A stretch of DNA of 64,000 nt, taken from Companilactobacillus zhongbaensis. GTDB taxonomy: Bacteria; Bacillota; Bacilli; Lactobacillales; Lactobacillaceae. The stretch is from the NCBI RefSeq assembly GCF_003946515.1, contig NZ_RHOM01000001.1, positions 124,001-188,000 on the forward strand, read 5' to 3'. Position numbers and translations under genes: made by a program. The notes below the pieces were generated by a model. That model was not told the DNA's origin. It searched no databases and saw only the letters and a list, made by a program, of their open reading frames with translations. Below, piece after piece: positions 19,170 to 28,560 of the stretch (position 1 is its first letter; each line of letters opens with the position of its first letter).

Positions 19170-20646
19170 CGATATTCGAGTAAGATATGCTCCAAGTCCT
19201 ACAGGACATCTACATATTGGTAATGCGAGAACAGCAATTTTTAATTACTTATTCGCACGTCATAACAAAGGAAAATTCATCATCAGAATCGAAGATACTG
19301 ATACGAAGAGAAACGTTGCTGGTGGCGAAAAGAGTCAACTTGAAAACCTTAAATGGTTAGGCGTTGACTGGGATGAAGGTCCTGATGTTGGTGGAGACTT
19401 CGGTCCTTATCGTCAATCAGAACGTAAAGACATTTATCAAAAATACATTCAAGAACTTCTCGACAAAGGCTTAGCTTATGAATCATATCTTTCTGAAGAT
19501 GAATTAACTAAGATGCGTGAAGATCAAGAAGCACGTGGTGAAATGCCACATTACGAATATGAATTTGCTGGAATGAGCGAAGAAGAAAAGGCTCAAAAGA
19601 TCCAAGCTGCTAAAGACGCCGGAGTTACTCCTGTTGTCCGTATCCACGTACCAGTTGGTAAGGACTACGTTTGGGACGACATCGTTAAAGGTGAAGTTTC
19701 GATCGAATCTGACACACTAGGTGGCGACTGGGTCATCCAAAAACGTGACGGTATGCCAACTTACAACTTTGCCGTTGTAGTCGACGACCACTTGATGAAG
19801 ATCAGTCACGTCCTACGTGGTGATGATCACGTTGCAAACACACCTAAACAGATCATGATCTATGATGCCTTAGGTTGGGAAGCACCAAAATTCGGTCACA
19901 TGACATTGATCATCAATACTGAAACTGGTAAAAAGTTGAGTAAACGTGATGAATCAGTGCTCCAATTCATCGAACAATATCGTGAATTAGGTTACCTACC
20001 AGAAGCAATGTTCAACTTCATTACTTTATTAGGTTGGTCACCAGTTGGTGAAGATGAATTATTCAACCGCAAGCAATTCATTAAGATCTTCGATGAAAAT
20101 CGTTTGAGTAAATCACCTGCCAAATTTGACCAAAAGAAACTCGAATGGGTCAACAACCAATACGTTAAAAATGCTGACGTCAGCGAGATCTCTGACTTAG
20201 TTATCGAAAACTTGATCGTTGCTAAGAAGCTCCCTGAAAACCCAGATACAAACACAATTCAATGGGTCAGACATTTAACAGAACTTTACATGCCACAAAT
20301 GAGTTATACTCAACAAATCGTTGATCTTGCTGACATCTTCTTTGATCAACCAGAAGTATTGACTGATGAAGAACAAGAAGAATTAGCAAACGATGATGCT
20401 AGAACAGCTATCGAAGATCTTCGTGGCAAGCTTGAAAAGCTTGATCGTTTCACAGCTACACAAATCATGGCTGCTATCCAAGGAGTTCGTGCCGATACTG
20501 GTGTTAAAGGTAGAAAACTTTACATGCCAGCTAGAATCGCTACGACACGTACTATGCATGGTCCAGCTATTGCCGAAGCCATCGAATTATTCGGTCGCGA
20601 TGCAGCACTTAAGAATATTGATAAGACATTAGATCAAATGAAATAA
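19150..20646 (+). CDS. gltX: Glutamyl-tRNA synthetase
   Basis: Class I synthetase, 498 aa, charging tRNA-Glu (and tRNA-Gln for later amidation in this group). HIGH-like motif HIGNART and KMSKS-like motif KLSKRDES are present. The start is GTG at 19150 ([19 protein letters not shown]), preceded by GGGGAG; the frame is open further upstream but that part is yacL in another frame. Overlap with yacL suggests translational coupling. No T-box leader was seen. Confidence 0.95.
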   Translation: MANKANNDIRVRYAPSPTGHLHIGNARTAIFNYLFARHNKGKFIIRIEDTDTKRNVAGGEKSQLENLKWLGVDWDEGPDVGGDFGPYRQSERKDIYQKYIQELLDKGLAYESYLSEDELTKMREDQEARGEMPHYEYEFAGMSEEEKAQKIQAAKDAGVTPVVRIHVPVGKDYVWDDIVKGEVSIESDTLGGDWVIQKRDGMPTYNFAVVVDDHLMKISHVLRGDDHVANTPKQIMIYDALGWEAPKFGHMTLIINTETGKKLSKRDESVLQFIEQYRELGYLPEAMFNFITLLGWSPVGEDELFNRKQFIKIFDENRLSKSPAKFDQKKLEWVNNQYVKNADVSEISDLVIENLIVAKKLPENPDTNTIQWVRHLTELYMPQMSYTQQIVDLADIFFDQPEVLTDEEQEELANDDARTAIEDLRGKLEKLDRFTATQIMAAIQGVRADTGVKGRKLYMPARIATTRTMHGPAIAEAIELFGRDAALKNIDKTLDQMK

Positions 20647-20664
20647 GTACCGGAAGGTACAAAA

Positions 20665-20707
20665 CAAGAGGTTGAAGGAAAACATTGTTTTGCCCCAACC
20701 TCTTTTT
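20665..20707 (+). terminator. Terminator between gltX and cysS
   Basis: AAGAGGTTG pairs with CAACCTCTT around an inner GGAAAAC/GTTTTGCC hairpin and is followed by T. It sits only 16 bp before cysS, so it may work as an attenuator-like valve. Confidence 0.7.
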
Positions 20708-20722
20708 ATATAGGTGATATAG

Positions 20723-22129
20723 ATGCTGAAAATATTTAATACGTACACACGACAAAAAGAAGAATTTAAGCCGATCAACGCAGGTCACGTGAATATGTAT
20801 GTCTGTGGACCAACAGTTTATAACTATATTCACATCGGAAATGGTCGTTCGATCGTAGCTTTTGACACCGTTAGACGCTACTTGGAATACAGTGGATACG
20901 ACGTTAAATTCGTTTCCAACTTTACTGACGTTGACGACAAGATGATCAAAGAAGCTGCTCGTGAAAACGTCACTGTCCCCGAAGTAGCCGACAAGTTCAT
21001 CAAAGCTTTTTTCGAAGATGTTGGTCAGTTAAACGTTCAAAAAGCAACAGTCAATCCACGCGCTACCGAAAATATCCCTGAGATCATCGACTTTATTAAG
21101 AATTTGATCGAAAAAGACTACGCTTATGAATCACAAGGGGATGTCTTTTACCGTGCTCGCAAGTTCAAGAAATACGGTCAACTTTCGAAGATGGATATAG
21201 ATCAATTAGTTGAAGGCGCTAGTGAACACATTGGTGAAGAAGAATTCGATAAGAAGCAAGATCCAATCGACTTTGCCCTCTGGAAAAAGGCTAAACCAGG
21301 TGAGATCAAATGGGATTCCCCTTGGGGAGAAGGCCGTCCGGGCTGGCATATCGAATGTTCCGTCATGTCAACCAAGTATTTAGGCAACAACTTCGACATT
21401 CACGGTGGTGGCCAAGACCTCGAATTCCCACATCACGAAAACGAGATCGCTCAATCAGAAGCAGAAACTGGCGAAAAATTCGTCAACTACTGGATGCACA
21501 ACGGTTTTGTTACTGTGGAAAACAACGAAAAGATGAGTAAGTCACTCGGAAACTTCGTCACTGTCCATGACTTAGTCAAGACGACCGATCCGCAAGTGAT
21601 CCGTTTCTTCTTGTCATCAACACATTACCGTCGTCCACTAGAATACTCAAAGTCTAACCTCCAAAAAGCTGCCGACAACTTAGACAAGATCAAGACAGCC
21701 TACAATAACTTGGAATTTAGAACTGAAAACGCTGATGGTGCGCAAGATCCAGCTGTTAAGACCGAAATTGACAAGATCATCGCTGACTATAAGACTGCCA
21801 TGGATGACGACTTCAACGTCCAAAATGCTTTGACATCGATCTTTGAATTAGTTAGTCTAGCTAACAACTACAATAGTCAAGAACAAGTCAACGCTGATGA
21901 TGTGAAGTTGATCTTGGATACTCTCGCACAACTTGCTGGGATCCTCGGTGTGAAGTTCGACCAAAAAGGCGAATTATCAGACGATATTCAAACACTCGTC
22001 GATCAACGTGACGAATCTCGAGCTAACAAAGATTTCGCAACTAGTGATAAATTGCGTGATCAATTAAAGGAAATGGGTGTGATCCTCGAGGACACACCGC
22101 AAGGAACACGGTGGCATTTAGATGATTAA
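20723..22129 (+). CDS. cysS: Cysteinyl-tRNA synthetase
   Basis: Class I synthetase charging tRNA-Cys, 468 aa. The zinc-binding, substrate-recognising [15 protein letters not shown] (HIGH-type), WHIECSVM and [10 protein letters not shown] motifs and KMSKSLGN are all present. SD: AGGTGAT. It overlaps mrnC by 8 nt, so cysS-mrnC-rlmB form an operon. Confidence 0.96.
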   Translation: MLKIFNTYTRQKEEFKPINAGHVNMYVCGPTVYNYIHIGNGRSIVAFDTVRRYLEYSGYDVKFVSNFTDVDDKMIKEAARENVTVPEVADKFIKAFFEDVGQLNVQKATVNPRATENIPEIIDFIKNLIEKDYAYESQGDVFYRARKFKKYGQLSKMDIDQLVEGASEHIGEEEFDKKQDPIDFALWKKAKPGEIKWDSPWGEGRPGWHIECSVMSTKYLGNNFDIHGGGQDLEFPHHENEIAQSEAETGEKFVNYWMHNGFVTVENNEKMSKSLGNFVTVHDLVKTTDPQVIRFFLSSTHYRRPLEYSKSNLQKAADNLDKIKTAYNNLEFRTENADGAQDPAVKTEIDKIIADYKTAMDDDFNVQNALTSIFELVSLANNYNSQEQVNADDVKLILDTLAQLAGILGVKFDQKGELSDDIQTLVDQRDESRANKDFATSDKLRDQLKEMGVILEDTPQGTRWHLDD

Positions 22130-22526
22130 ACTAGAACAATTAAATGGCGTGACACTGGCATACTTAGGCGATGCCGTCTATGAAGTATACATTCGTGAAC
22201 ACGTCTTAGATACCGGAACGACTAAGGTCAATGAACTACAAAAGATGTCAAAGCAATACGTCTCGGCGAAAGCTCAGGCGGCTTTGATCAATCTCATGAT
22301 CGAAGAAGACATCTTATCCGATGAAGAGCTCCGGATCTACAAAAATGGTCGAAATGCCAAGAAATACACTAAGGCAAAGAACACCGACGTGGTAACTTAT
22401 CACATGTCGACTGGATTTGAAGCCTTAATGGGTTATTTAGACCTCACAAAGAATAAAGAACGCCTAGCCGAACTGATTGACTGGTGCATCAAAAAAGTCG
22501 AAGCAGGTGAAACGAATGCAAAATAA
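22122..22526 (+). CDS. mrnC: Mini-ribonuclease 3
   Basis: RNase III catalytic domain without a dsRNA-binding domain, 134 aa, maturing 23S rRNA ends in Firmicutes. The signature [17 protein letters not shown] carries the catalytic Asp; the second acidic cluster is near residue 105 ([11 protein letters not shown]). It overlaps both neighbours (cysS by 8 nt, rlmB by 11 nt). Confidence 0.93.
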   Translation: MIKLEQLNGVTLAYLGDAVYEVYIREHVLDTGTTKVNELQKMSKQYVSAKAQAALINLMIEEDILSDEELRIYKNGRNAKKYTKAKNTDVVTYHMSTGFEALMGYLDLTKNKERLAELIDWCIKKVEAGETNAK

Positions 22527-23286
22527 TTCTCACAACAAAGTCGATGATAGTGAACTAGTCTTTGGCACGCACGCTGTCGTAGAATTACTCAAATCACCTA
22601 CTGCAAACGAACGCGTCAACAAAGTCTTGATTCAAAAAGACTTAAAGAGTGAACACATCGGTGAAGCTATCAAACTAGCTAAACGTGACCGCTTGATCGT
22701 TCAAGAAGTACCCAAGAATAAACTCGATCAGATCACCGACAACGGGACTCACCAAGGGATGGCTGCTTACATTGCTCCTTATCAATACGCCCAATTAGAC
22801 GATATTTTTAAGAGTGCTGAAAAGAAGGGGACTGATCCTTTCATCTTGATCCTCGATAAGATCGAAGACCCCCACAACTTAGGCTCGATCATGCGGACAG
22901 CTGATGCTGTCGGTGTCGATGGCATCATCATTCCTAAGCACCGTTCAACTGGTTTAACTTCGACTGTTGCCAAAACTTCAACTGGTGCGATCGAACACGT
23001 GCCAGTAGTGCGGGTGACTAACTTAGTCAACACGATCAAAGACCTCAAGAAGAAAAACGTCTGGGTCTTTGGAACAGCCATGGAAGGTCACAACTATCGT
23101 CAATGGAATGCTAAGGGTGCTATCGCCTTAGTCATTGGTAATGAAGGAAAGGGTGTCTCACCACTAGTGCAAAAGCAAGTGGATGAAACACTAAGTATCC
23201 CAATGGTTGGACACGTTCAAAGTTTGAACGCCTCAGTTGCTACAGGTGTTTTACTTTACCAAGCTTATGCTTCGAGAAATGAATAA
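22516..23286 (+). CDS. rlmB: 23S rRNA (guanosine-2'-O-)-methyltransferase, TrmH/SpoU family
   Basis: A 256-aa SPOUT methyltransferase. The N-terminal substrate-binding domain (FGTHAVVELL) precedes the knotted catalytic domain with DPHNLGSIMRTADAVG, IGNEGKGVS and IPMVGHVQSLNASVA. It methylates 23S rRNA. Start 22516 (MQNNSHNK) follows AGGTGA; the upstream part of the frame is mrnC sequence. Operon partner of mrnC. Confidence 0.93.
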   Translation: MQNNSHNKVDDSELVFGTHAVVELLKSPTANERVNKVLIQKDLKSEHIGEAIKLAKRDRLIVQEVPKNKLDQITDNGTHQGMAAYIAPYQYAQLDDIFKSAEKKGTDPFILILDKIEDPHNLGSIMRTADAVGVDGIIIPKHRSTGLTSTVAKTSTGAIEHVPVVRVTNLVNTIKDLKKKNVWVFGTAMEGHNYRQWNAKGAIALVIGNEGKGVSPLVQKQVDETLSIPMVGHVQSLNASVATGVLLYQAYASRNE

Positions 23287-23302
23287 TTTATAGTAAAAAA
23301 TT

Positions 23303-23335
23303 AACAGTTAGTTGAAAAGACTAACTGTTTTTTTG
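23303..23335 (+). terminator. Rho-independent terminator after rlmB
   Basis: AACAGTTAGT pairs with ACTAACTGTT, followed by seven T. Confidence 0.9.
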
Positions 23336-23409
23336 TAAACTTATGTTCGCTTTTTTTCACTATTTTACTCATGTACATTATAAATACGAACACAACAAGC
23401 ATTTATATT

Positions 23410-24036
23410 ATGAGTAACGCAGCTAATGAAGATGAATTAATTGTTCTAGTTAAGCAACAAAATGATTCGCATGCACTTTATCAACTGATCACCAAATATC
23501 GGCCCATGATTGATAATATGTATAAGATGTACTGGCTGAATGGTTATGATCAAAACGACTGGTATCAAGAGTCGTATATAGTGTGTTACGAAACTTGTTG
23601 TAATTATAATGGTGACTTGGGATCACGATTTGCTAATTTCTTTAAGATGCGTTTTAGCAATCACATCATTTCCTTGATCAGATCCCAACAGACTGCTAAA
23701 CGACAAATCAATGCGGAAGCTAGTTTTTTTGAAGAGCTTCTTTCTAATGGGGATGTCATCATAGACTATTTGCACGAGCCTGCACCTAGATCAATGGATC
23801 TACTTTTTGAGATCGAATCAATGATCGAAGGTTTGAGTAATTTAGAATTAGCAGCATTTCTAGTGATCTTGGGTGATCGAACGATGGAAGAAGCATGTAA
23901 AATGCACAAAATTTCTGAGAAACAACTCATTCGAGCCGCAAGTAGATGTAAGGCAAAGATCATGAAGAATCTCCACCATAAAGATGACGACGATGAAGAC
24001 GAAAAATCAAAAGTTGAAACATTACCTAAAAATTAA
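23410..24036 (+). CDS. sigH: SigH/ComX-like alternative sigma factor
   Basis: A 208-aa sigma-70-like protein: region 2 (DELIVLVKQQ..., NDWYQESYIVCYETCCNY) and a region 4-like helix-turn-helix (MEEACKMHKISEKQLIRAASRCKAKI), then an acidic Asp/Glu/Lys tail. Its position between rlmB and rpmG-secE-nusG is the conserved sigH locus of lactobacilli, where the factor controls competence genes in the few species tested. Start is uncertain: 23410 is used, with ATG 23371 as alternative. Neither has a recognisable SD, suggesting very low expression. Confidence 0.8.
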   Translation: MSNAANEDELIVLVKQQNDSHALYQLITKYRPMIDNMYKMYWLNGYDQNDWYQESYIVCYETCCNYNGDLGSRFANFFKMRFSNHIISLIRSQQTAKRQINAEASFFEELLSNGDVIIDYLHEPAPRSMDLLFEIESMIEGLSNLELAAFLVILGDRTMEEACKMHKISEKQLIRAASRCKAKIMKNLHHKDDDDEDEKSKVETLPKN

Positions 24037-24127
24037 ATAGATTTCGTAATGGACTTTTCAAGTTAACAACGGTACAATGATAACTGCTGAATTGTGCGAA
24101 GTTCGCACGAAGGTTATGGTGAAACAT

Positions 24128-24277
24128 ATGGGACTAAGAAAAGTAGCTTTAGCATGCAGCGTTTGCGGTTCACGTAATTACACGATCAGTGAGAACCCAA
24201 ATCGCACAGAGCGTCTTGAAGTTAAGAAGTTTTGTAAGCATTGCGGCAAACACACATTACATAAAGAAACACGTTAA
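24128..24277 (+). CDS. rpmG: Ribosomal protein L33
   Basis: A 49-aa large-subunit protein with two CxxC zinc motifs (CSVC, CKHC), so the zinc-binding paralogue. Start 24128 (MGLRKV) follows GGTGAA. The frame is open further upstream but not conserved. Followed 14 bp later by secE. Confidence 0.93.
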   Translation: MGLRKVALACSVCGSRNYTISENPNRTERLEVKKFCKHCGKHTLHKETR

Positions 24278-24291
24278 TTTTGGAGGGTCAC

Positions 24292-24477
24292 ATGAGATTT
24301 TTTAGATTTTTAGGCAGTGTTAAAAAAGAAATGAAATTGGTCGTTTGGCCAACATTTAAAGAAAACAGGAGAGATACTTGGACTGTTATCATGACATCTC
24401 TAATGTACGCTGTCTTCTTTGCAATCGTTGACTGGGTCCTTATCTTGATCTTACAAAAGTTCATTATGGGATCATAA
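24292..24477 (+). CDS. secE: Preprotein translocase subunit SecE
   Basis: A 61-aa single-span SecE. The amphipathic VKKEMKLVVWPTFKENRRDT is the conserved cytoplasmic helix, followed by one transmembrane helix (about residues 34-56). Partner of SecY and SecG. GGAGGG is 6 nt before the ATG. Confidence 0.95.
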   Translation: MRFFRFLGSVKKEMKLVVWPTFKENRRDTWTVIMTSLMYAVFFAIVDWVLILILQKFIMGS

Positions 24478-24506
24478 TTGAAAATTAACACGAAATCTGG
24501 TATTCT
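24478..24506 (+). promoter_or_regulatory. Promoter for nusG
   Basis: TTGAAA and TATTCT with 17-bp spacing begin within the end of secE, giving nusG its own transcript start near 24513. Confidence 0.65.
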
Positions 24507-24520
24507 ATTACCAATCAGAA

Positions 24521-24553
24521 AATCTCGGACATTGTTCGAGGTTTTTTATTTTT
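24521..24553 (+). terminator. Terminator/attenuator hairpin in the nusG leader
   Basis: AATCTCG pairs with CGAGGTT (7 bp, one G-T) and is followed by TTTTTATTTTT. It lies between the internal promoter and the nusG start, so it can end both rpmG-secE read-through and nusG leader transcripts. Confidence 0.65.
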
Positions 24554-24573
24554 GAAATTTTTTGGAGGAAATT

Positions 24574-25119
24574 ATGGCTGAAGCTGGCGAAAAACAATGG
24601 TACGTATTGCACACTTATTCTGGATATGAAAACAAAGTTAAAGAAAATCTAGAATCTCGTGCACAATCAATGGGTATGGAAGACTACATCTTCCGTGCCG
24701 TGGTTCCTGAAGACGAAGAAACAGAAACAAAGAACGGTAAGCAAAAGACGGAAATGAAGAAGACTTTCCCTGGTTACGTTTTAGTAGAAATGGTTATGTC
24801 TGATGAATCTTGGTTCGTGGTACGTAATACACCAGGTGTTACTGGATTCGTTGGAAGCCACGGTTCAGGTTCAAAGCCTGCACCATTGCTACCAGAAGAA
24901 ATCGATCACATCTTGCATGACATGGGTGTTTCTGCTCGTGATCATGATACTGACTTTGAAGTTGGCGAAACAGTTACTATCGTTGACGGTGCCTTTGCCC
25001 AAATGAGCGGTAAGGTCACAGAAGTTGATCCAGAACACATGAAGTTGAAAGTCCAAGTTAACATGTTCGGTCGTGACACTAACGCCGAAGTCAATTTTGA
25101 CGATGTTGACAAACAATAA
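24574..25119 (+). CDS. nusG: Transcription termination/antitermination factor NusG
   Basis: A 181-aa transcription elongation factor. NGN domain (KQWYVLHTYSGYENKVKENL, FPGYVLVEM, VRNTPGVTGFVG) and C-terminal KOW domain (GETVTIVDGAFAQMSGKV). Start 24574 (MAEAGEK) follows TTGGAGGAAATT. Its own promoter and leader hairpin make autogenous control possible. Confidence 0.96.
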   Translation: MAEAGEKQWYVLHTYSGYENKVKENLESRAQSMGMEDYIFRAVVPEDEETETKNGKQKTEMKKTFPGYVLVEMVMSDESWFVVRNTPGVTGFVGSHGSGSKPAPLLPEEIDHILHDMGVSARDHDTDFEVGETVTIVDGAFAQMSGKVTEVDPEHMKLKVQVNMFGRDTNAEVNFDDVDKQ

Positions 25120-25128
25120 TATTTCTTA

Positions 25129-25157
25129 TTGATATCGTAGTTTTAGCATGCTACACT
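25129..25157 (+). promoter_or_regulatory. Promoter for rplK-rplA
   Basis: TTGATA and TACACT with 17-bp spacing, upstream of the L1-site-like leader. Confidence 0.55.
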
Positions 25158-25179
25158 ATTACGGTATGTTTCACATACT

Positions 25180-25214
25180 GTGGGAGAGAAAATATACATT
25201 CTCATCAAGACCAC
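25180..25214 (+). promoter_or_regulatory. Ribosomal protein L1 binding-site-like leader (rplK)
   Basis: GTGGGAG, a hairpin (GAGAA...TTCTC) and GACCAC form the asymmetric bulged stem by which L1 recognises its mRNA and 23S rRNA. The same arrangement recurs before rplA. Expected to repress translation when L1 is in excess. Confidence 0.7.
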
Positions 25215-25239
25215 ATCACGGAAGAGGAGGTAATTTTTC

Positions 25240-25665
25240 GTGGCTAAAAAAGTTGCAAATATCGTTAAATTACAAATACCTGCTGGTCAAGCTACTCCAG
25301 CTCCACCAGTTGGTCCAGCTTTAGGTCAAGCTGGTATCAATATCGTTGCATTTACTAAAGATTTTAATGCACGTACACAAGACCAACATGGAATGATCAT
25401 TCCTGTTGTTATCTCAGTTTATGAAGATCGTTCATTCGATTTCGTTACTAAGACACCACCTGCTGCCGTTCTTTTGAAGAAGGCTGCTGGTGTTGATAGT
25501 GGCTCTGGCGAACCTAACACAAACAAGGTTGCTACAGTTACATCAGATCAAGTTCGCGAAATTGCTGAAACCAAGATGAAAGACCTAAACGCTGCTAGTG
25601 TTGAATCTGCAATGCGTATGGTTGCTGGTACTGCAAGAAGTATGGGCTTCGAAGTTAAAGACTAG
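25240..25665 (+). CDS. rplK: Ribosomal protein L11
   Basis: A 141-aa large-subunit protein of the GTPase-associated centre. N-terminal [20 protein letters not shown] and C-terminal rRNA-binding domain are typical. The start is GTG, with GAGGAGG 7 nt upstream. Behind an L1-type leader and in an operon with rplA. Confidence 0.97.
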   Translation: MAKKVANIVKLQIPAGQATPAPPVGPALGQAGINIVAFTKDFNARTQDQHGMIIPVVISVYEDRSFDFVTKTPPAAVLLKKAAGVDSGSGEPNTNKVATVTSDQVREIAETKMKDLNAASVESAMRMVAGTARSMGFEVKD

Positions 25666-25712
25666 TCTTAACTTTTTAACAGTTTACAGGGATGTGAAAG
25701 CATTCTTAACAA

Positions 25713-25747
25713 GTGGGAGGAGAAAATCTAAATCTCCAATGGACCAC
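25713..25747 (+). promoter_or_regulatory. Second L1 binding-site-like leader (rplA)
   Basis: GTGGGAG, hairpin GGAGAAAATCTAAATCTCC, then GACCAC, directly upstream of the rplA SD. Sequence differs from the rplK copy in the hairpin, but the conserved strands are the same. Confidence 0.7.
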
Positions 25748-25767
25748 AAAGCAAGGAGGAACTTAGC

Positions 25768-26448
25768 ATGGCTAAGCATGGAAAAAAATATATGGACGCA
25801 GTCAAAGGCTTAGATAAGTCAAAGACTTACTCTGCTGAAGAAGCTGCTGAATTACTTAAGAAAATTGATTACGCAAAATTCGATTCAACTATCGAAGTTG
25901 CTATTAACTTGGATGTAGATCCTAAACAAGCTGACCAACAAATTCGTGGCGCAATTGTGCTACCAAACGGTACAGGTAAGACTTCAAAGGTTATCGTCTT
26001 CGCTGAAGGTGACCAAGCTAAGGCTGCTGAAGCTGCTGGTGCTGACGTTGTTGGTTCTGACGATCTTGTTGAAAAGATTCAAGATGGTTGGTTAGACTTT
26101 GACGTTGCTGTTGCTACACCACCAATGATGGCTAAGGTTGGACGTTTAGGTCGTGTACTTGGACCTAAAGGTTTAATGCCTAACCCTAAGACTGGTACAG
26201 TTACAATGGACGTTGAAAAAGCTGTTAACGACATTAAAGCTGGACAAGTTGCATACCGTGTAGATCCTAACGGATTGATCCACGCACCAATTGGTAAAGC
26301 TTCATTTGACGCAGCTAAGATTGCTGAAAACTTTGATGCATTGTACGAAGCTATTTTGAAGGCTCGTCCTGCATCATTGAAGGGTGCATATGTTACAAGT
26401 GTTAACATGACTTCAACATTTGGCCCTGGTCTAAAGATTAACGCTTAA
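25768..26448 (+). CDS. rplA: Ribosomal protein L1
   Basis: A 226-aa protein of the L1 stalk. Typical N-terminal [20 protein letters not shown] and the [20 protein letters not shown] signature. SD: AAGGAGG. It is also the likely repressor acting on both leaders of its own operon. Confidence 0.97.
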   Translation: MAKHGKKYMDAVKGLDKSKTYSAEEAAELLKKIDYAKFDSTIEVAINLDVDPKQADQQIRGAIVLPNGTGKTSKVIVFAEGDQAKAAEAAGADVVGSDDLVEKIQDGWLDFDVAVATPPMMAKVGRLGRVLGPKGLMPNPKTGTVTMDVEKAVNDIKAGQVAYRVDPNGLIHAPIGKASFDAAKIAENFDALYEAILKARPASLKGAYVTSVNMTSTFGPGLKINA

Positions 26449-26453
26449 TCTTA

Positions 26454-26482
26454 TTGACTAATTACCAAAATGATGATAAATT
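26454..26482 (+). promoter_or_regulatory. Candidate promoter for rplJ-rplL
   Basis: TTGACT and TAAATT with a 17-bp spacer precede the L10 leader. The -10 is weak; TACAAT at 26482-26487 is an alternative. Confidence 0.4.
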
Positions 26483-26489
26483 ACAATAG

Positions 26490-26598
26490 TTGATTTCTAC
26501 CGAAGACTCAGGTGATGAAAGTCTTAATATCCTGCCGAGGCCAGAAGATTGTTAAATAATCTCTGCGCTCATTCGGGTGCAGAGATTTTATTTTTAAG
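26490..26598 (+). promoter_or_regulatory. L10 ribosomal protein leader with terminator
   Basis: The leader carries the L10(L12)4-binding elements ACCGAAGAC and ATCCTGCCGAGGCC, followed by a terminator hairpin (AATCTCTGC with GCAGAGATT, then TTTATTTTT; 26558-26595). This is the layout of the Firmicutes L10 leader, which controls rplJL by transcription attenuation. Confidence 0.85.
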
Positions 26599-26646
26599 CC
26601 GATCATGTAGAGATGACTAAAATAATTATGGAGGTGAAACGTAAAG

Positions 26647-27153
26647 ATGAAACAAGAAGTTTTAGACAAGAAACAAGCAGAAGTTGATGTCGTTGCTAAG
26701 AACTTAAAAGAAGCTAAATCAGTTGTCGTTGTTGACTACTTAGGTTTAACTGTTGAAGAAGTTACTAACATGCGTGCCGAATTACGTGAACAAGGTGCAT
26801 CAATGAAAGTTGTCAAGAATACAATCTTGAGACGTGCTGCTGAAGCTGCTGGTGTTGAAGGAATCGAAGACTTGTTCGTAGGTCCTACAGCAATTGCCTT
26901 CTCTGAAGAAGACCCAGTTGCACCAGCTAAAGTTGCTGCTAAATATGCTAAAGATGTTGAAGCCGTTGAAATCAAGGGTGGAATGATCGAAGGCAAAGTT
27001 GCAACACTTGAAGAAATTCAAAACCTTGCAACATTACCATCAAGAGACGGTTTACTCTCAATGTTGGTATCTGTATTACAAGCTCCAGTTCGCGATTTCG
27101 CATTGACTGTAAAAGCTATTGCAGACAAGAAAGACGACGAACCAGCCGCTTAA
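26647..27153 (+). CDS. rplJ: Ribosomal protein L10
   Basis: A 168-aa stalk base protein. N-terminal rRNA-binding part (SVVVVDYLGLTVEEVTNMRAEL) and C-terminal helix binding L7/L12 dimers. SD: GGAGGTGAAACG. Preceded by its own autoregulatory leader and cotranscribed with rplL. Confidence 0.97.
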   Translation: MKQEVLDKKQAEVDVVAKNLKEAKSVVVVDYLGLTVEEVTNMRAELREQGASMKVVKNTILRRAAEAAGVEGIEDLFVGPTAIAFSEEDPVAPAKVAAKYAKDVEAVEIKGGMIEGKVATLEEIQNLATLPSRDGLLSMLVSVLQAPVRDFALTVKAIADKKDDEPAA

Positions 27154-27201
27154 TTTACAAAACTACATTAAATAAAACAATTAAATATGGAGGATTTTAA
27201 A

Positions 27202-27570
27202 ATGGCTTTAGATACACAAGCAATTATTGACCAATTAAAAGATGCATCAATCCTTGAACTAAACGACTTAGTTAAGGCTATCGAAGAAGAATTTGACGTT
27301 ACAGCTGCTGCTCCAGTTGCTGCTGCAGGTGCTGCTGGTGGCGACGCCGGTGCCGAAAAAGACTCATTCGACGTTGAATTGACAGAAGCAGGACAAGAAA
27401 AAGTTAAGGTTATCAAGGAAGTTCGTGGTATCACAGGACTTGGCTTGAAAGACTCAAAAGACTTAGTTGATGGCGCACCTAAGGTTATCAAAGAAGGCGT
27501 TGCTAAGGCTGACGCTGACGAAATGAAAGAAAAACTTGAAGCTGTTGGCGCAACAGTTACATTGAAGTAA
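27202..27570 (+). CDS. rplL: Ribosomal protein L7/L12
   Basis: A 122-aa stalk protein: N-terminal dimerisation helix pair, Ala-rich hinge (about 40-55), and C-terminal factor-binding domain ([21 protein letters not shown]). Start 27202 (MALDTQ) follows GGAGG. Confidence 0.97.
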   Translation: MALDTQAIIDQLKDASILELNDLVKAIEEEFDVTAAAPVAAAGAAGGDAGAEKDSFDVELTEAGQEKVKVIKEVRGITGLGLKDSKDLVDGAPKVIKEGVAKADADEMKEKLEAVGATVTLK

Positions 27571-27588
27571 TTCATTTATGTTAAAATT

Positions 27589-27613
27589 AATCCTCGAAAG
27601 AGGATTTTTTTTT
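27589..27613 (+). terminator. Terminator of the rplJL operon
   Basis: AATCCTC, GAAA loop, GAGGATT, then eight T. Confidence 0.93.
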
Positions 27614-27638
27614 ACCCAAAATTACTTAGGAGAAACTA

Positions 27639-28241
27639 ATGGCTAATCAATATTTTGAAAATTCCAGCGATCTTGAACACGAATTAAAGACTTTCGACTT
27701 TACCTTGCGCGGTCACAATTTAAAATTCACCTCTGACAGTGGTGTGTTTTCTCGTCAAACGATTGATTTTGGTTCTCGTGTTTTGATCGAAGCAATTGAT
27801 TTTTCGAACGTTCCTAATGGTGATATTTTAGACGTTGGTTGTGGCTATGGTCCGATCGGACTATCTTTAGCTAAGGACCAAACTACTCGTAAAGTTACGA
27901 TGACAGATGTTAACTTGCGAGCTCTCGACTTAGCCAAGAAAAACGCTAAGACGAATAAGATCGACAACGTTGATATTTTTGAATCCAACATGTACGAAAA
28001 TGTTTCTGACCAATACGCTTTAGTCGTTTCTAATCCACCAATCAGGGCAGGTAAAGAAGTCGTGTCCGGGATCATTCATGATGCGAGTGAACATTTGTTG
28101 CCAAGCGGTGAAGTATGGATCGTGATCCAAAAGAAACAAGGTGCACCTTCAGCCAAGAAATTGATGAAGGAAACATACGGTAATGTTGAAGTAGTTACTC
28201 GAGAAAAGGGTTATTATATACTTAAAAGTAAATTGCTCTAA
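27639..28241 (+). CDS. Class I SAM-dependent methyltransferase, RsmC/YbxB-like
   Basis: A 200-aa Rossmann-fold methyltransferase with motif I DVGCGYGPIGLSLA and motif IV VVSNPPIRAG (NPPI), characteristic of guanine-N2 rRNA methyltransferases of the RsmC group. The equivalent locus after rplL carries ybxB in many Firmicutes. Probable target: 16S rRNA; the exact position is not known. First of a four-gene group ending in tadA. Confidence 0.85.
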   Translation: MANQYFENSSDLEHELKTFDFTLRGHNLKFTSDSGVFSRQTIDFGSRVLIEAIDFSNVPNGDILDVGCGYGPIGLSLAKDQTTRKVTMTDVNLRALDLAKKNAKTNKIDNVDIFESNMYENVSDQYALVVSNPPIRAGKEVVSGIIHDASEHLLPSGEVWIVIQKKQGAPSAKKLMKETYGNVEVVTREKGYYILKSKLL

Positions 28242-28255
28242 TTGGAGGGACTCTC

Positions 28256-28558
28256 ATGGATAAGAAATTATTGATCGGTATCAGCTTGGCCGTAGTTACT
28301 GGTGGAGCAGCTTTTATCGCCTTGCTCGCTTTTAAAACTGTCCGCAAGGTCAAAGTCAACAAGCGACGCAAGAAACTTCGTAAATACGTTAAGCAATATT
28401 TAGGCAACAACAAGAAGGCCTTGGAGATCGTCGATAACTTGTCGAATTTTCAAGTACGGATTTTGTTTAAAATAATTGAAAAAACAGCCGAAAAAGTTTC
28501 CGAAGTAAAATTACCTGGAAAACTCAGCGATAAGTTAGCTGAAATAGCGGAAGGATAA
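28256..28558 (+). CDS. Hypothetical membrane-anchored protein, 100 aa
   Basis: N-terminal transmembrane helix (about residues 5-25), a strongly basic stretch (KVKVNKRRKKLRKYVKQY) and a helical C-terminal half. GGAGGG SD. Sits between the methyltransferase and tadA (spacings 14 and 2 bp), so certainly in the operon. I do not recognise the family. Confidence 0.75.
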   Translation: MDKKLLIGISLAVVTGGAAFIALLAFKTVRKVKVNKRRKKLRKYVKQYLGNNKKALEIVDNLSNFQVRILFKIIEKTAEKVSEVKLPGKLSDKLAEIAEG

Positions 28559-28560
28559 TT

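Noticed and set aside
20647-20722. T-box before cysS (or gltX)
   Set aside because: Only a plain terminator-like hairpin is found; there is no specifier stem and no AGGGTGG-type antiterminator motif.
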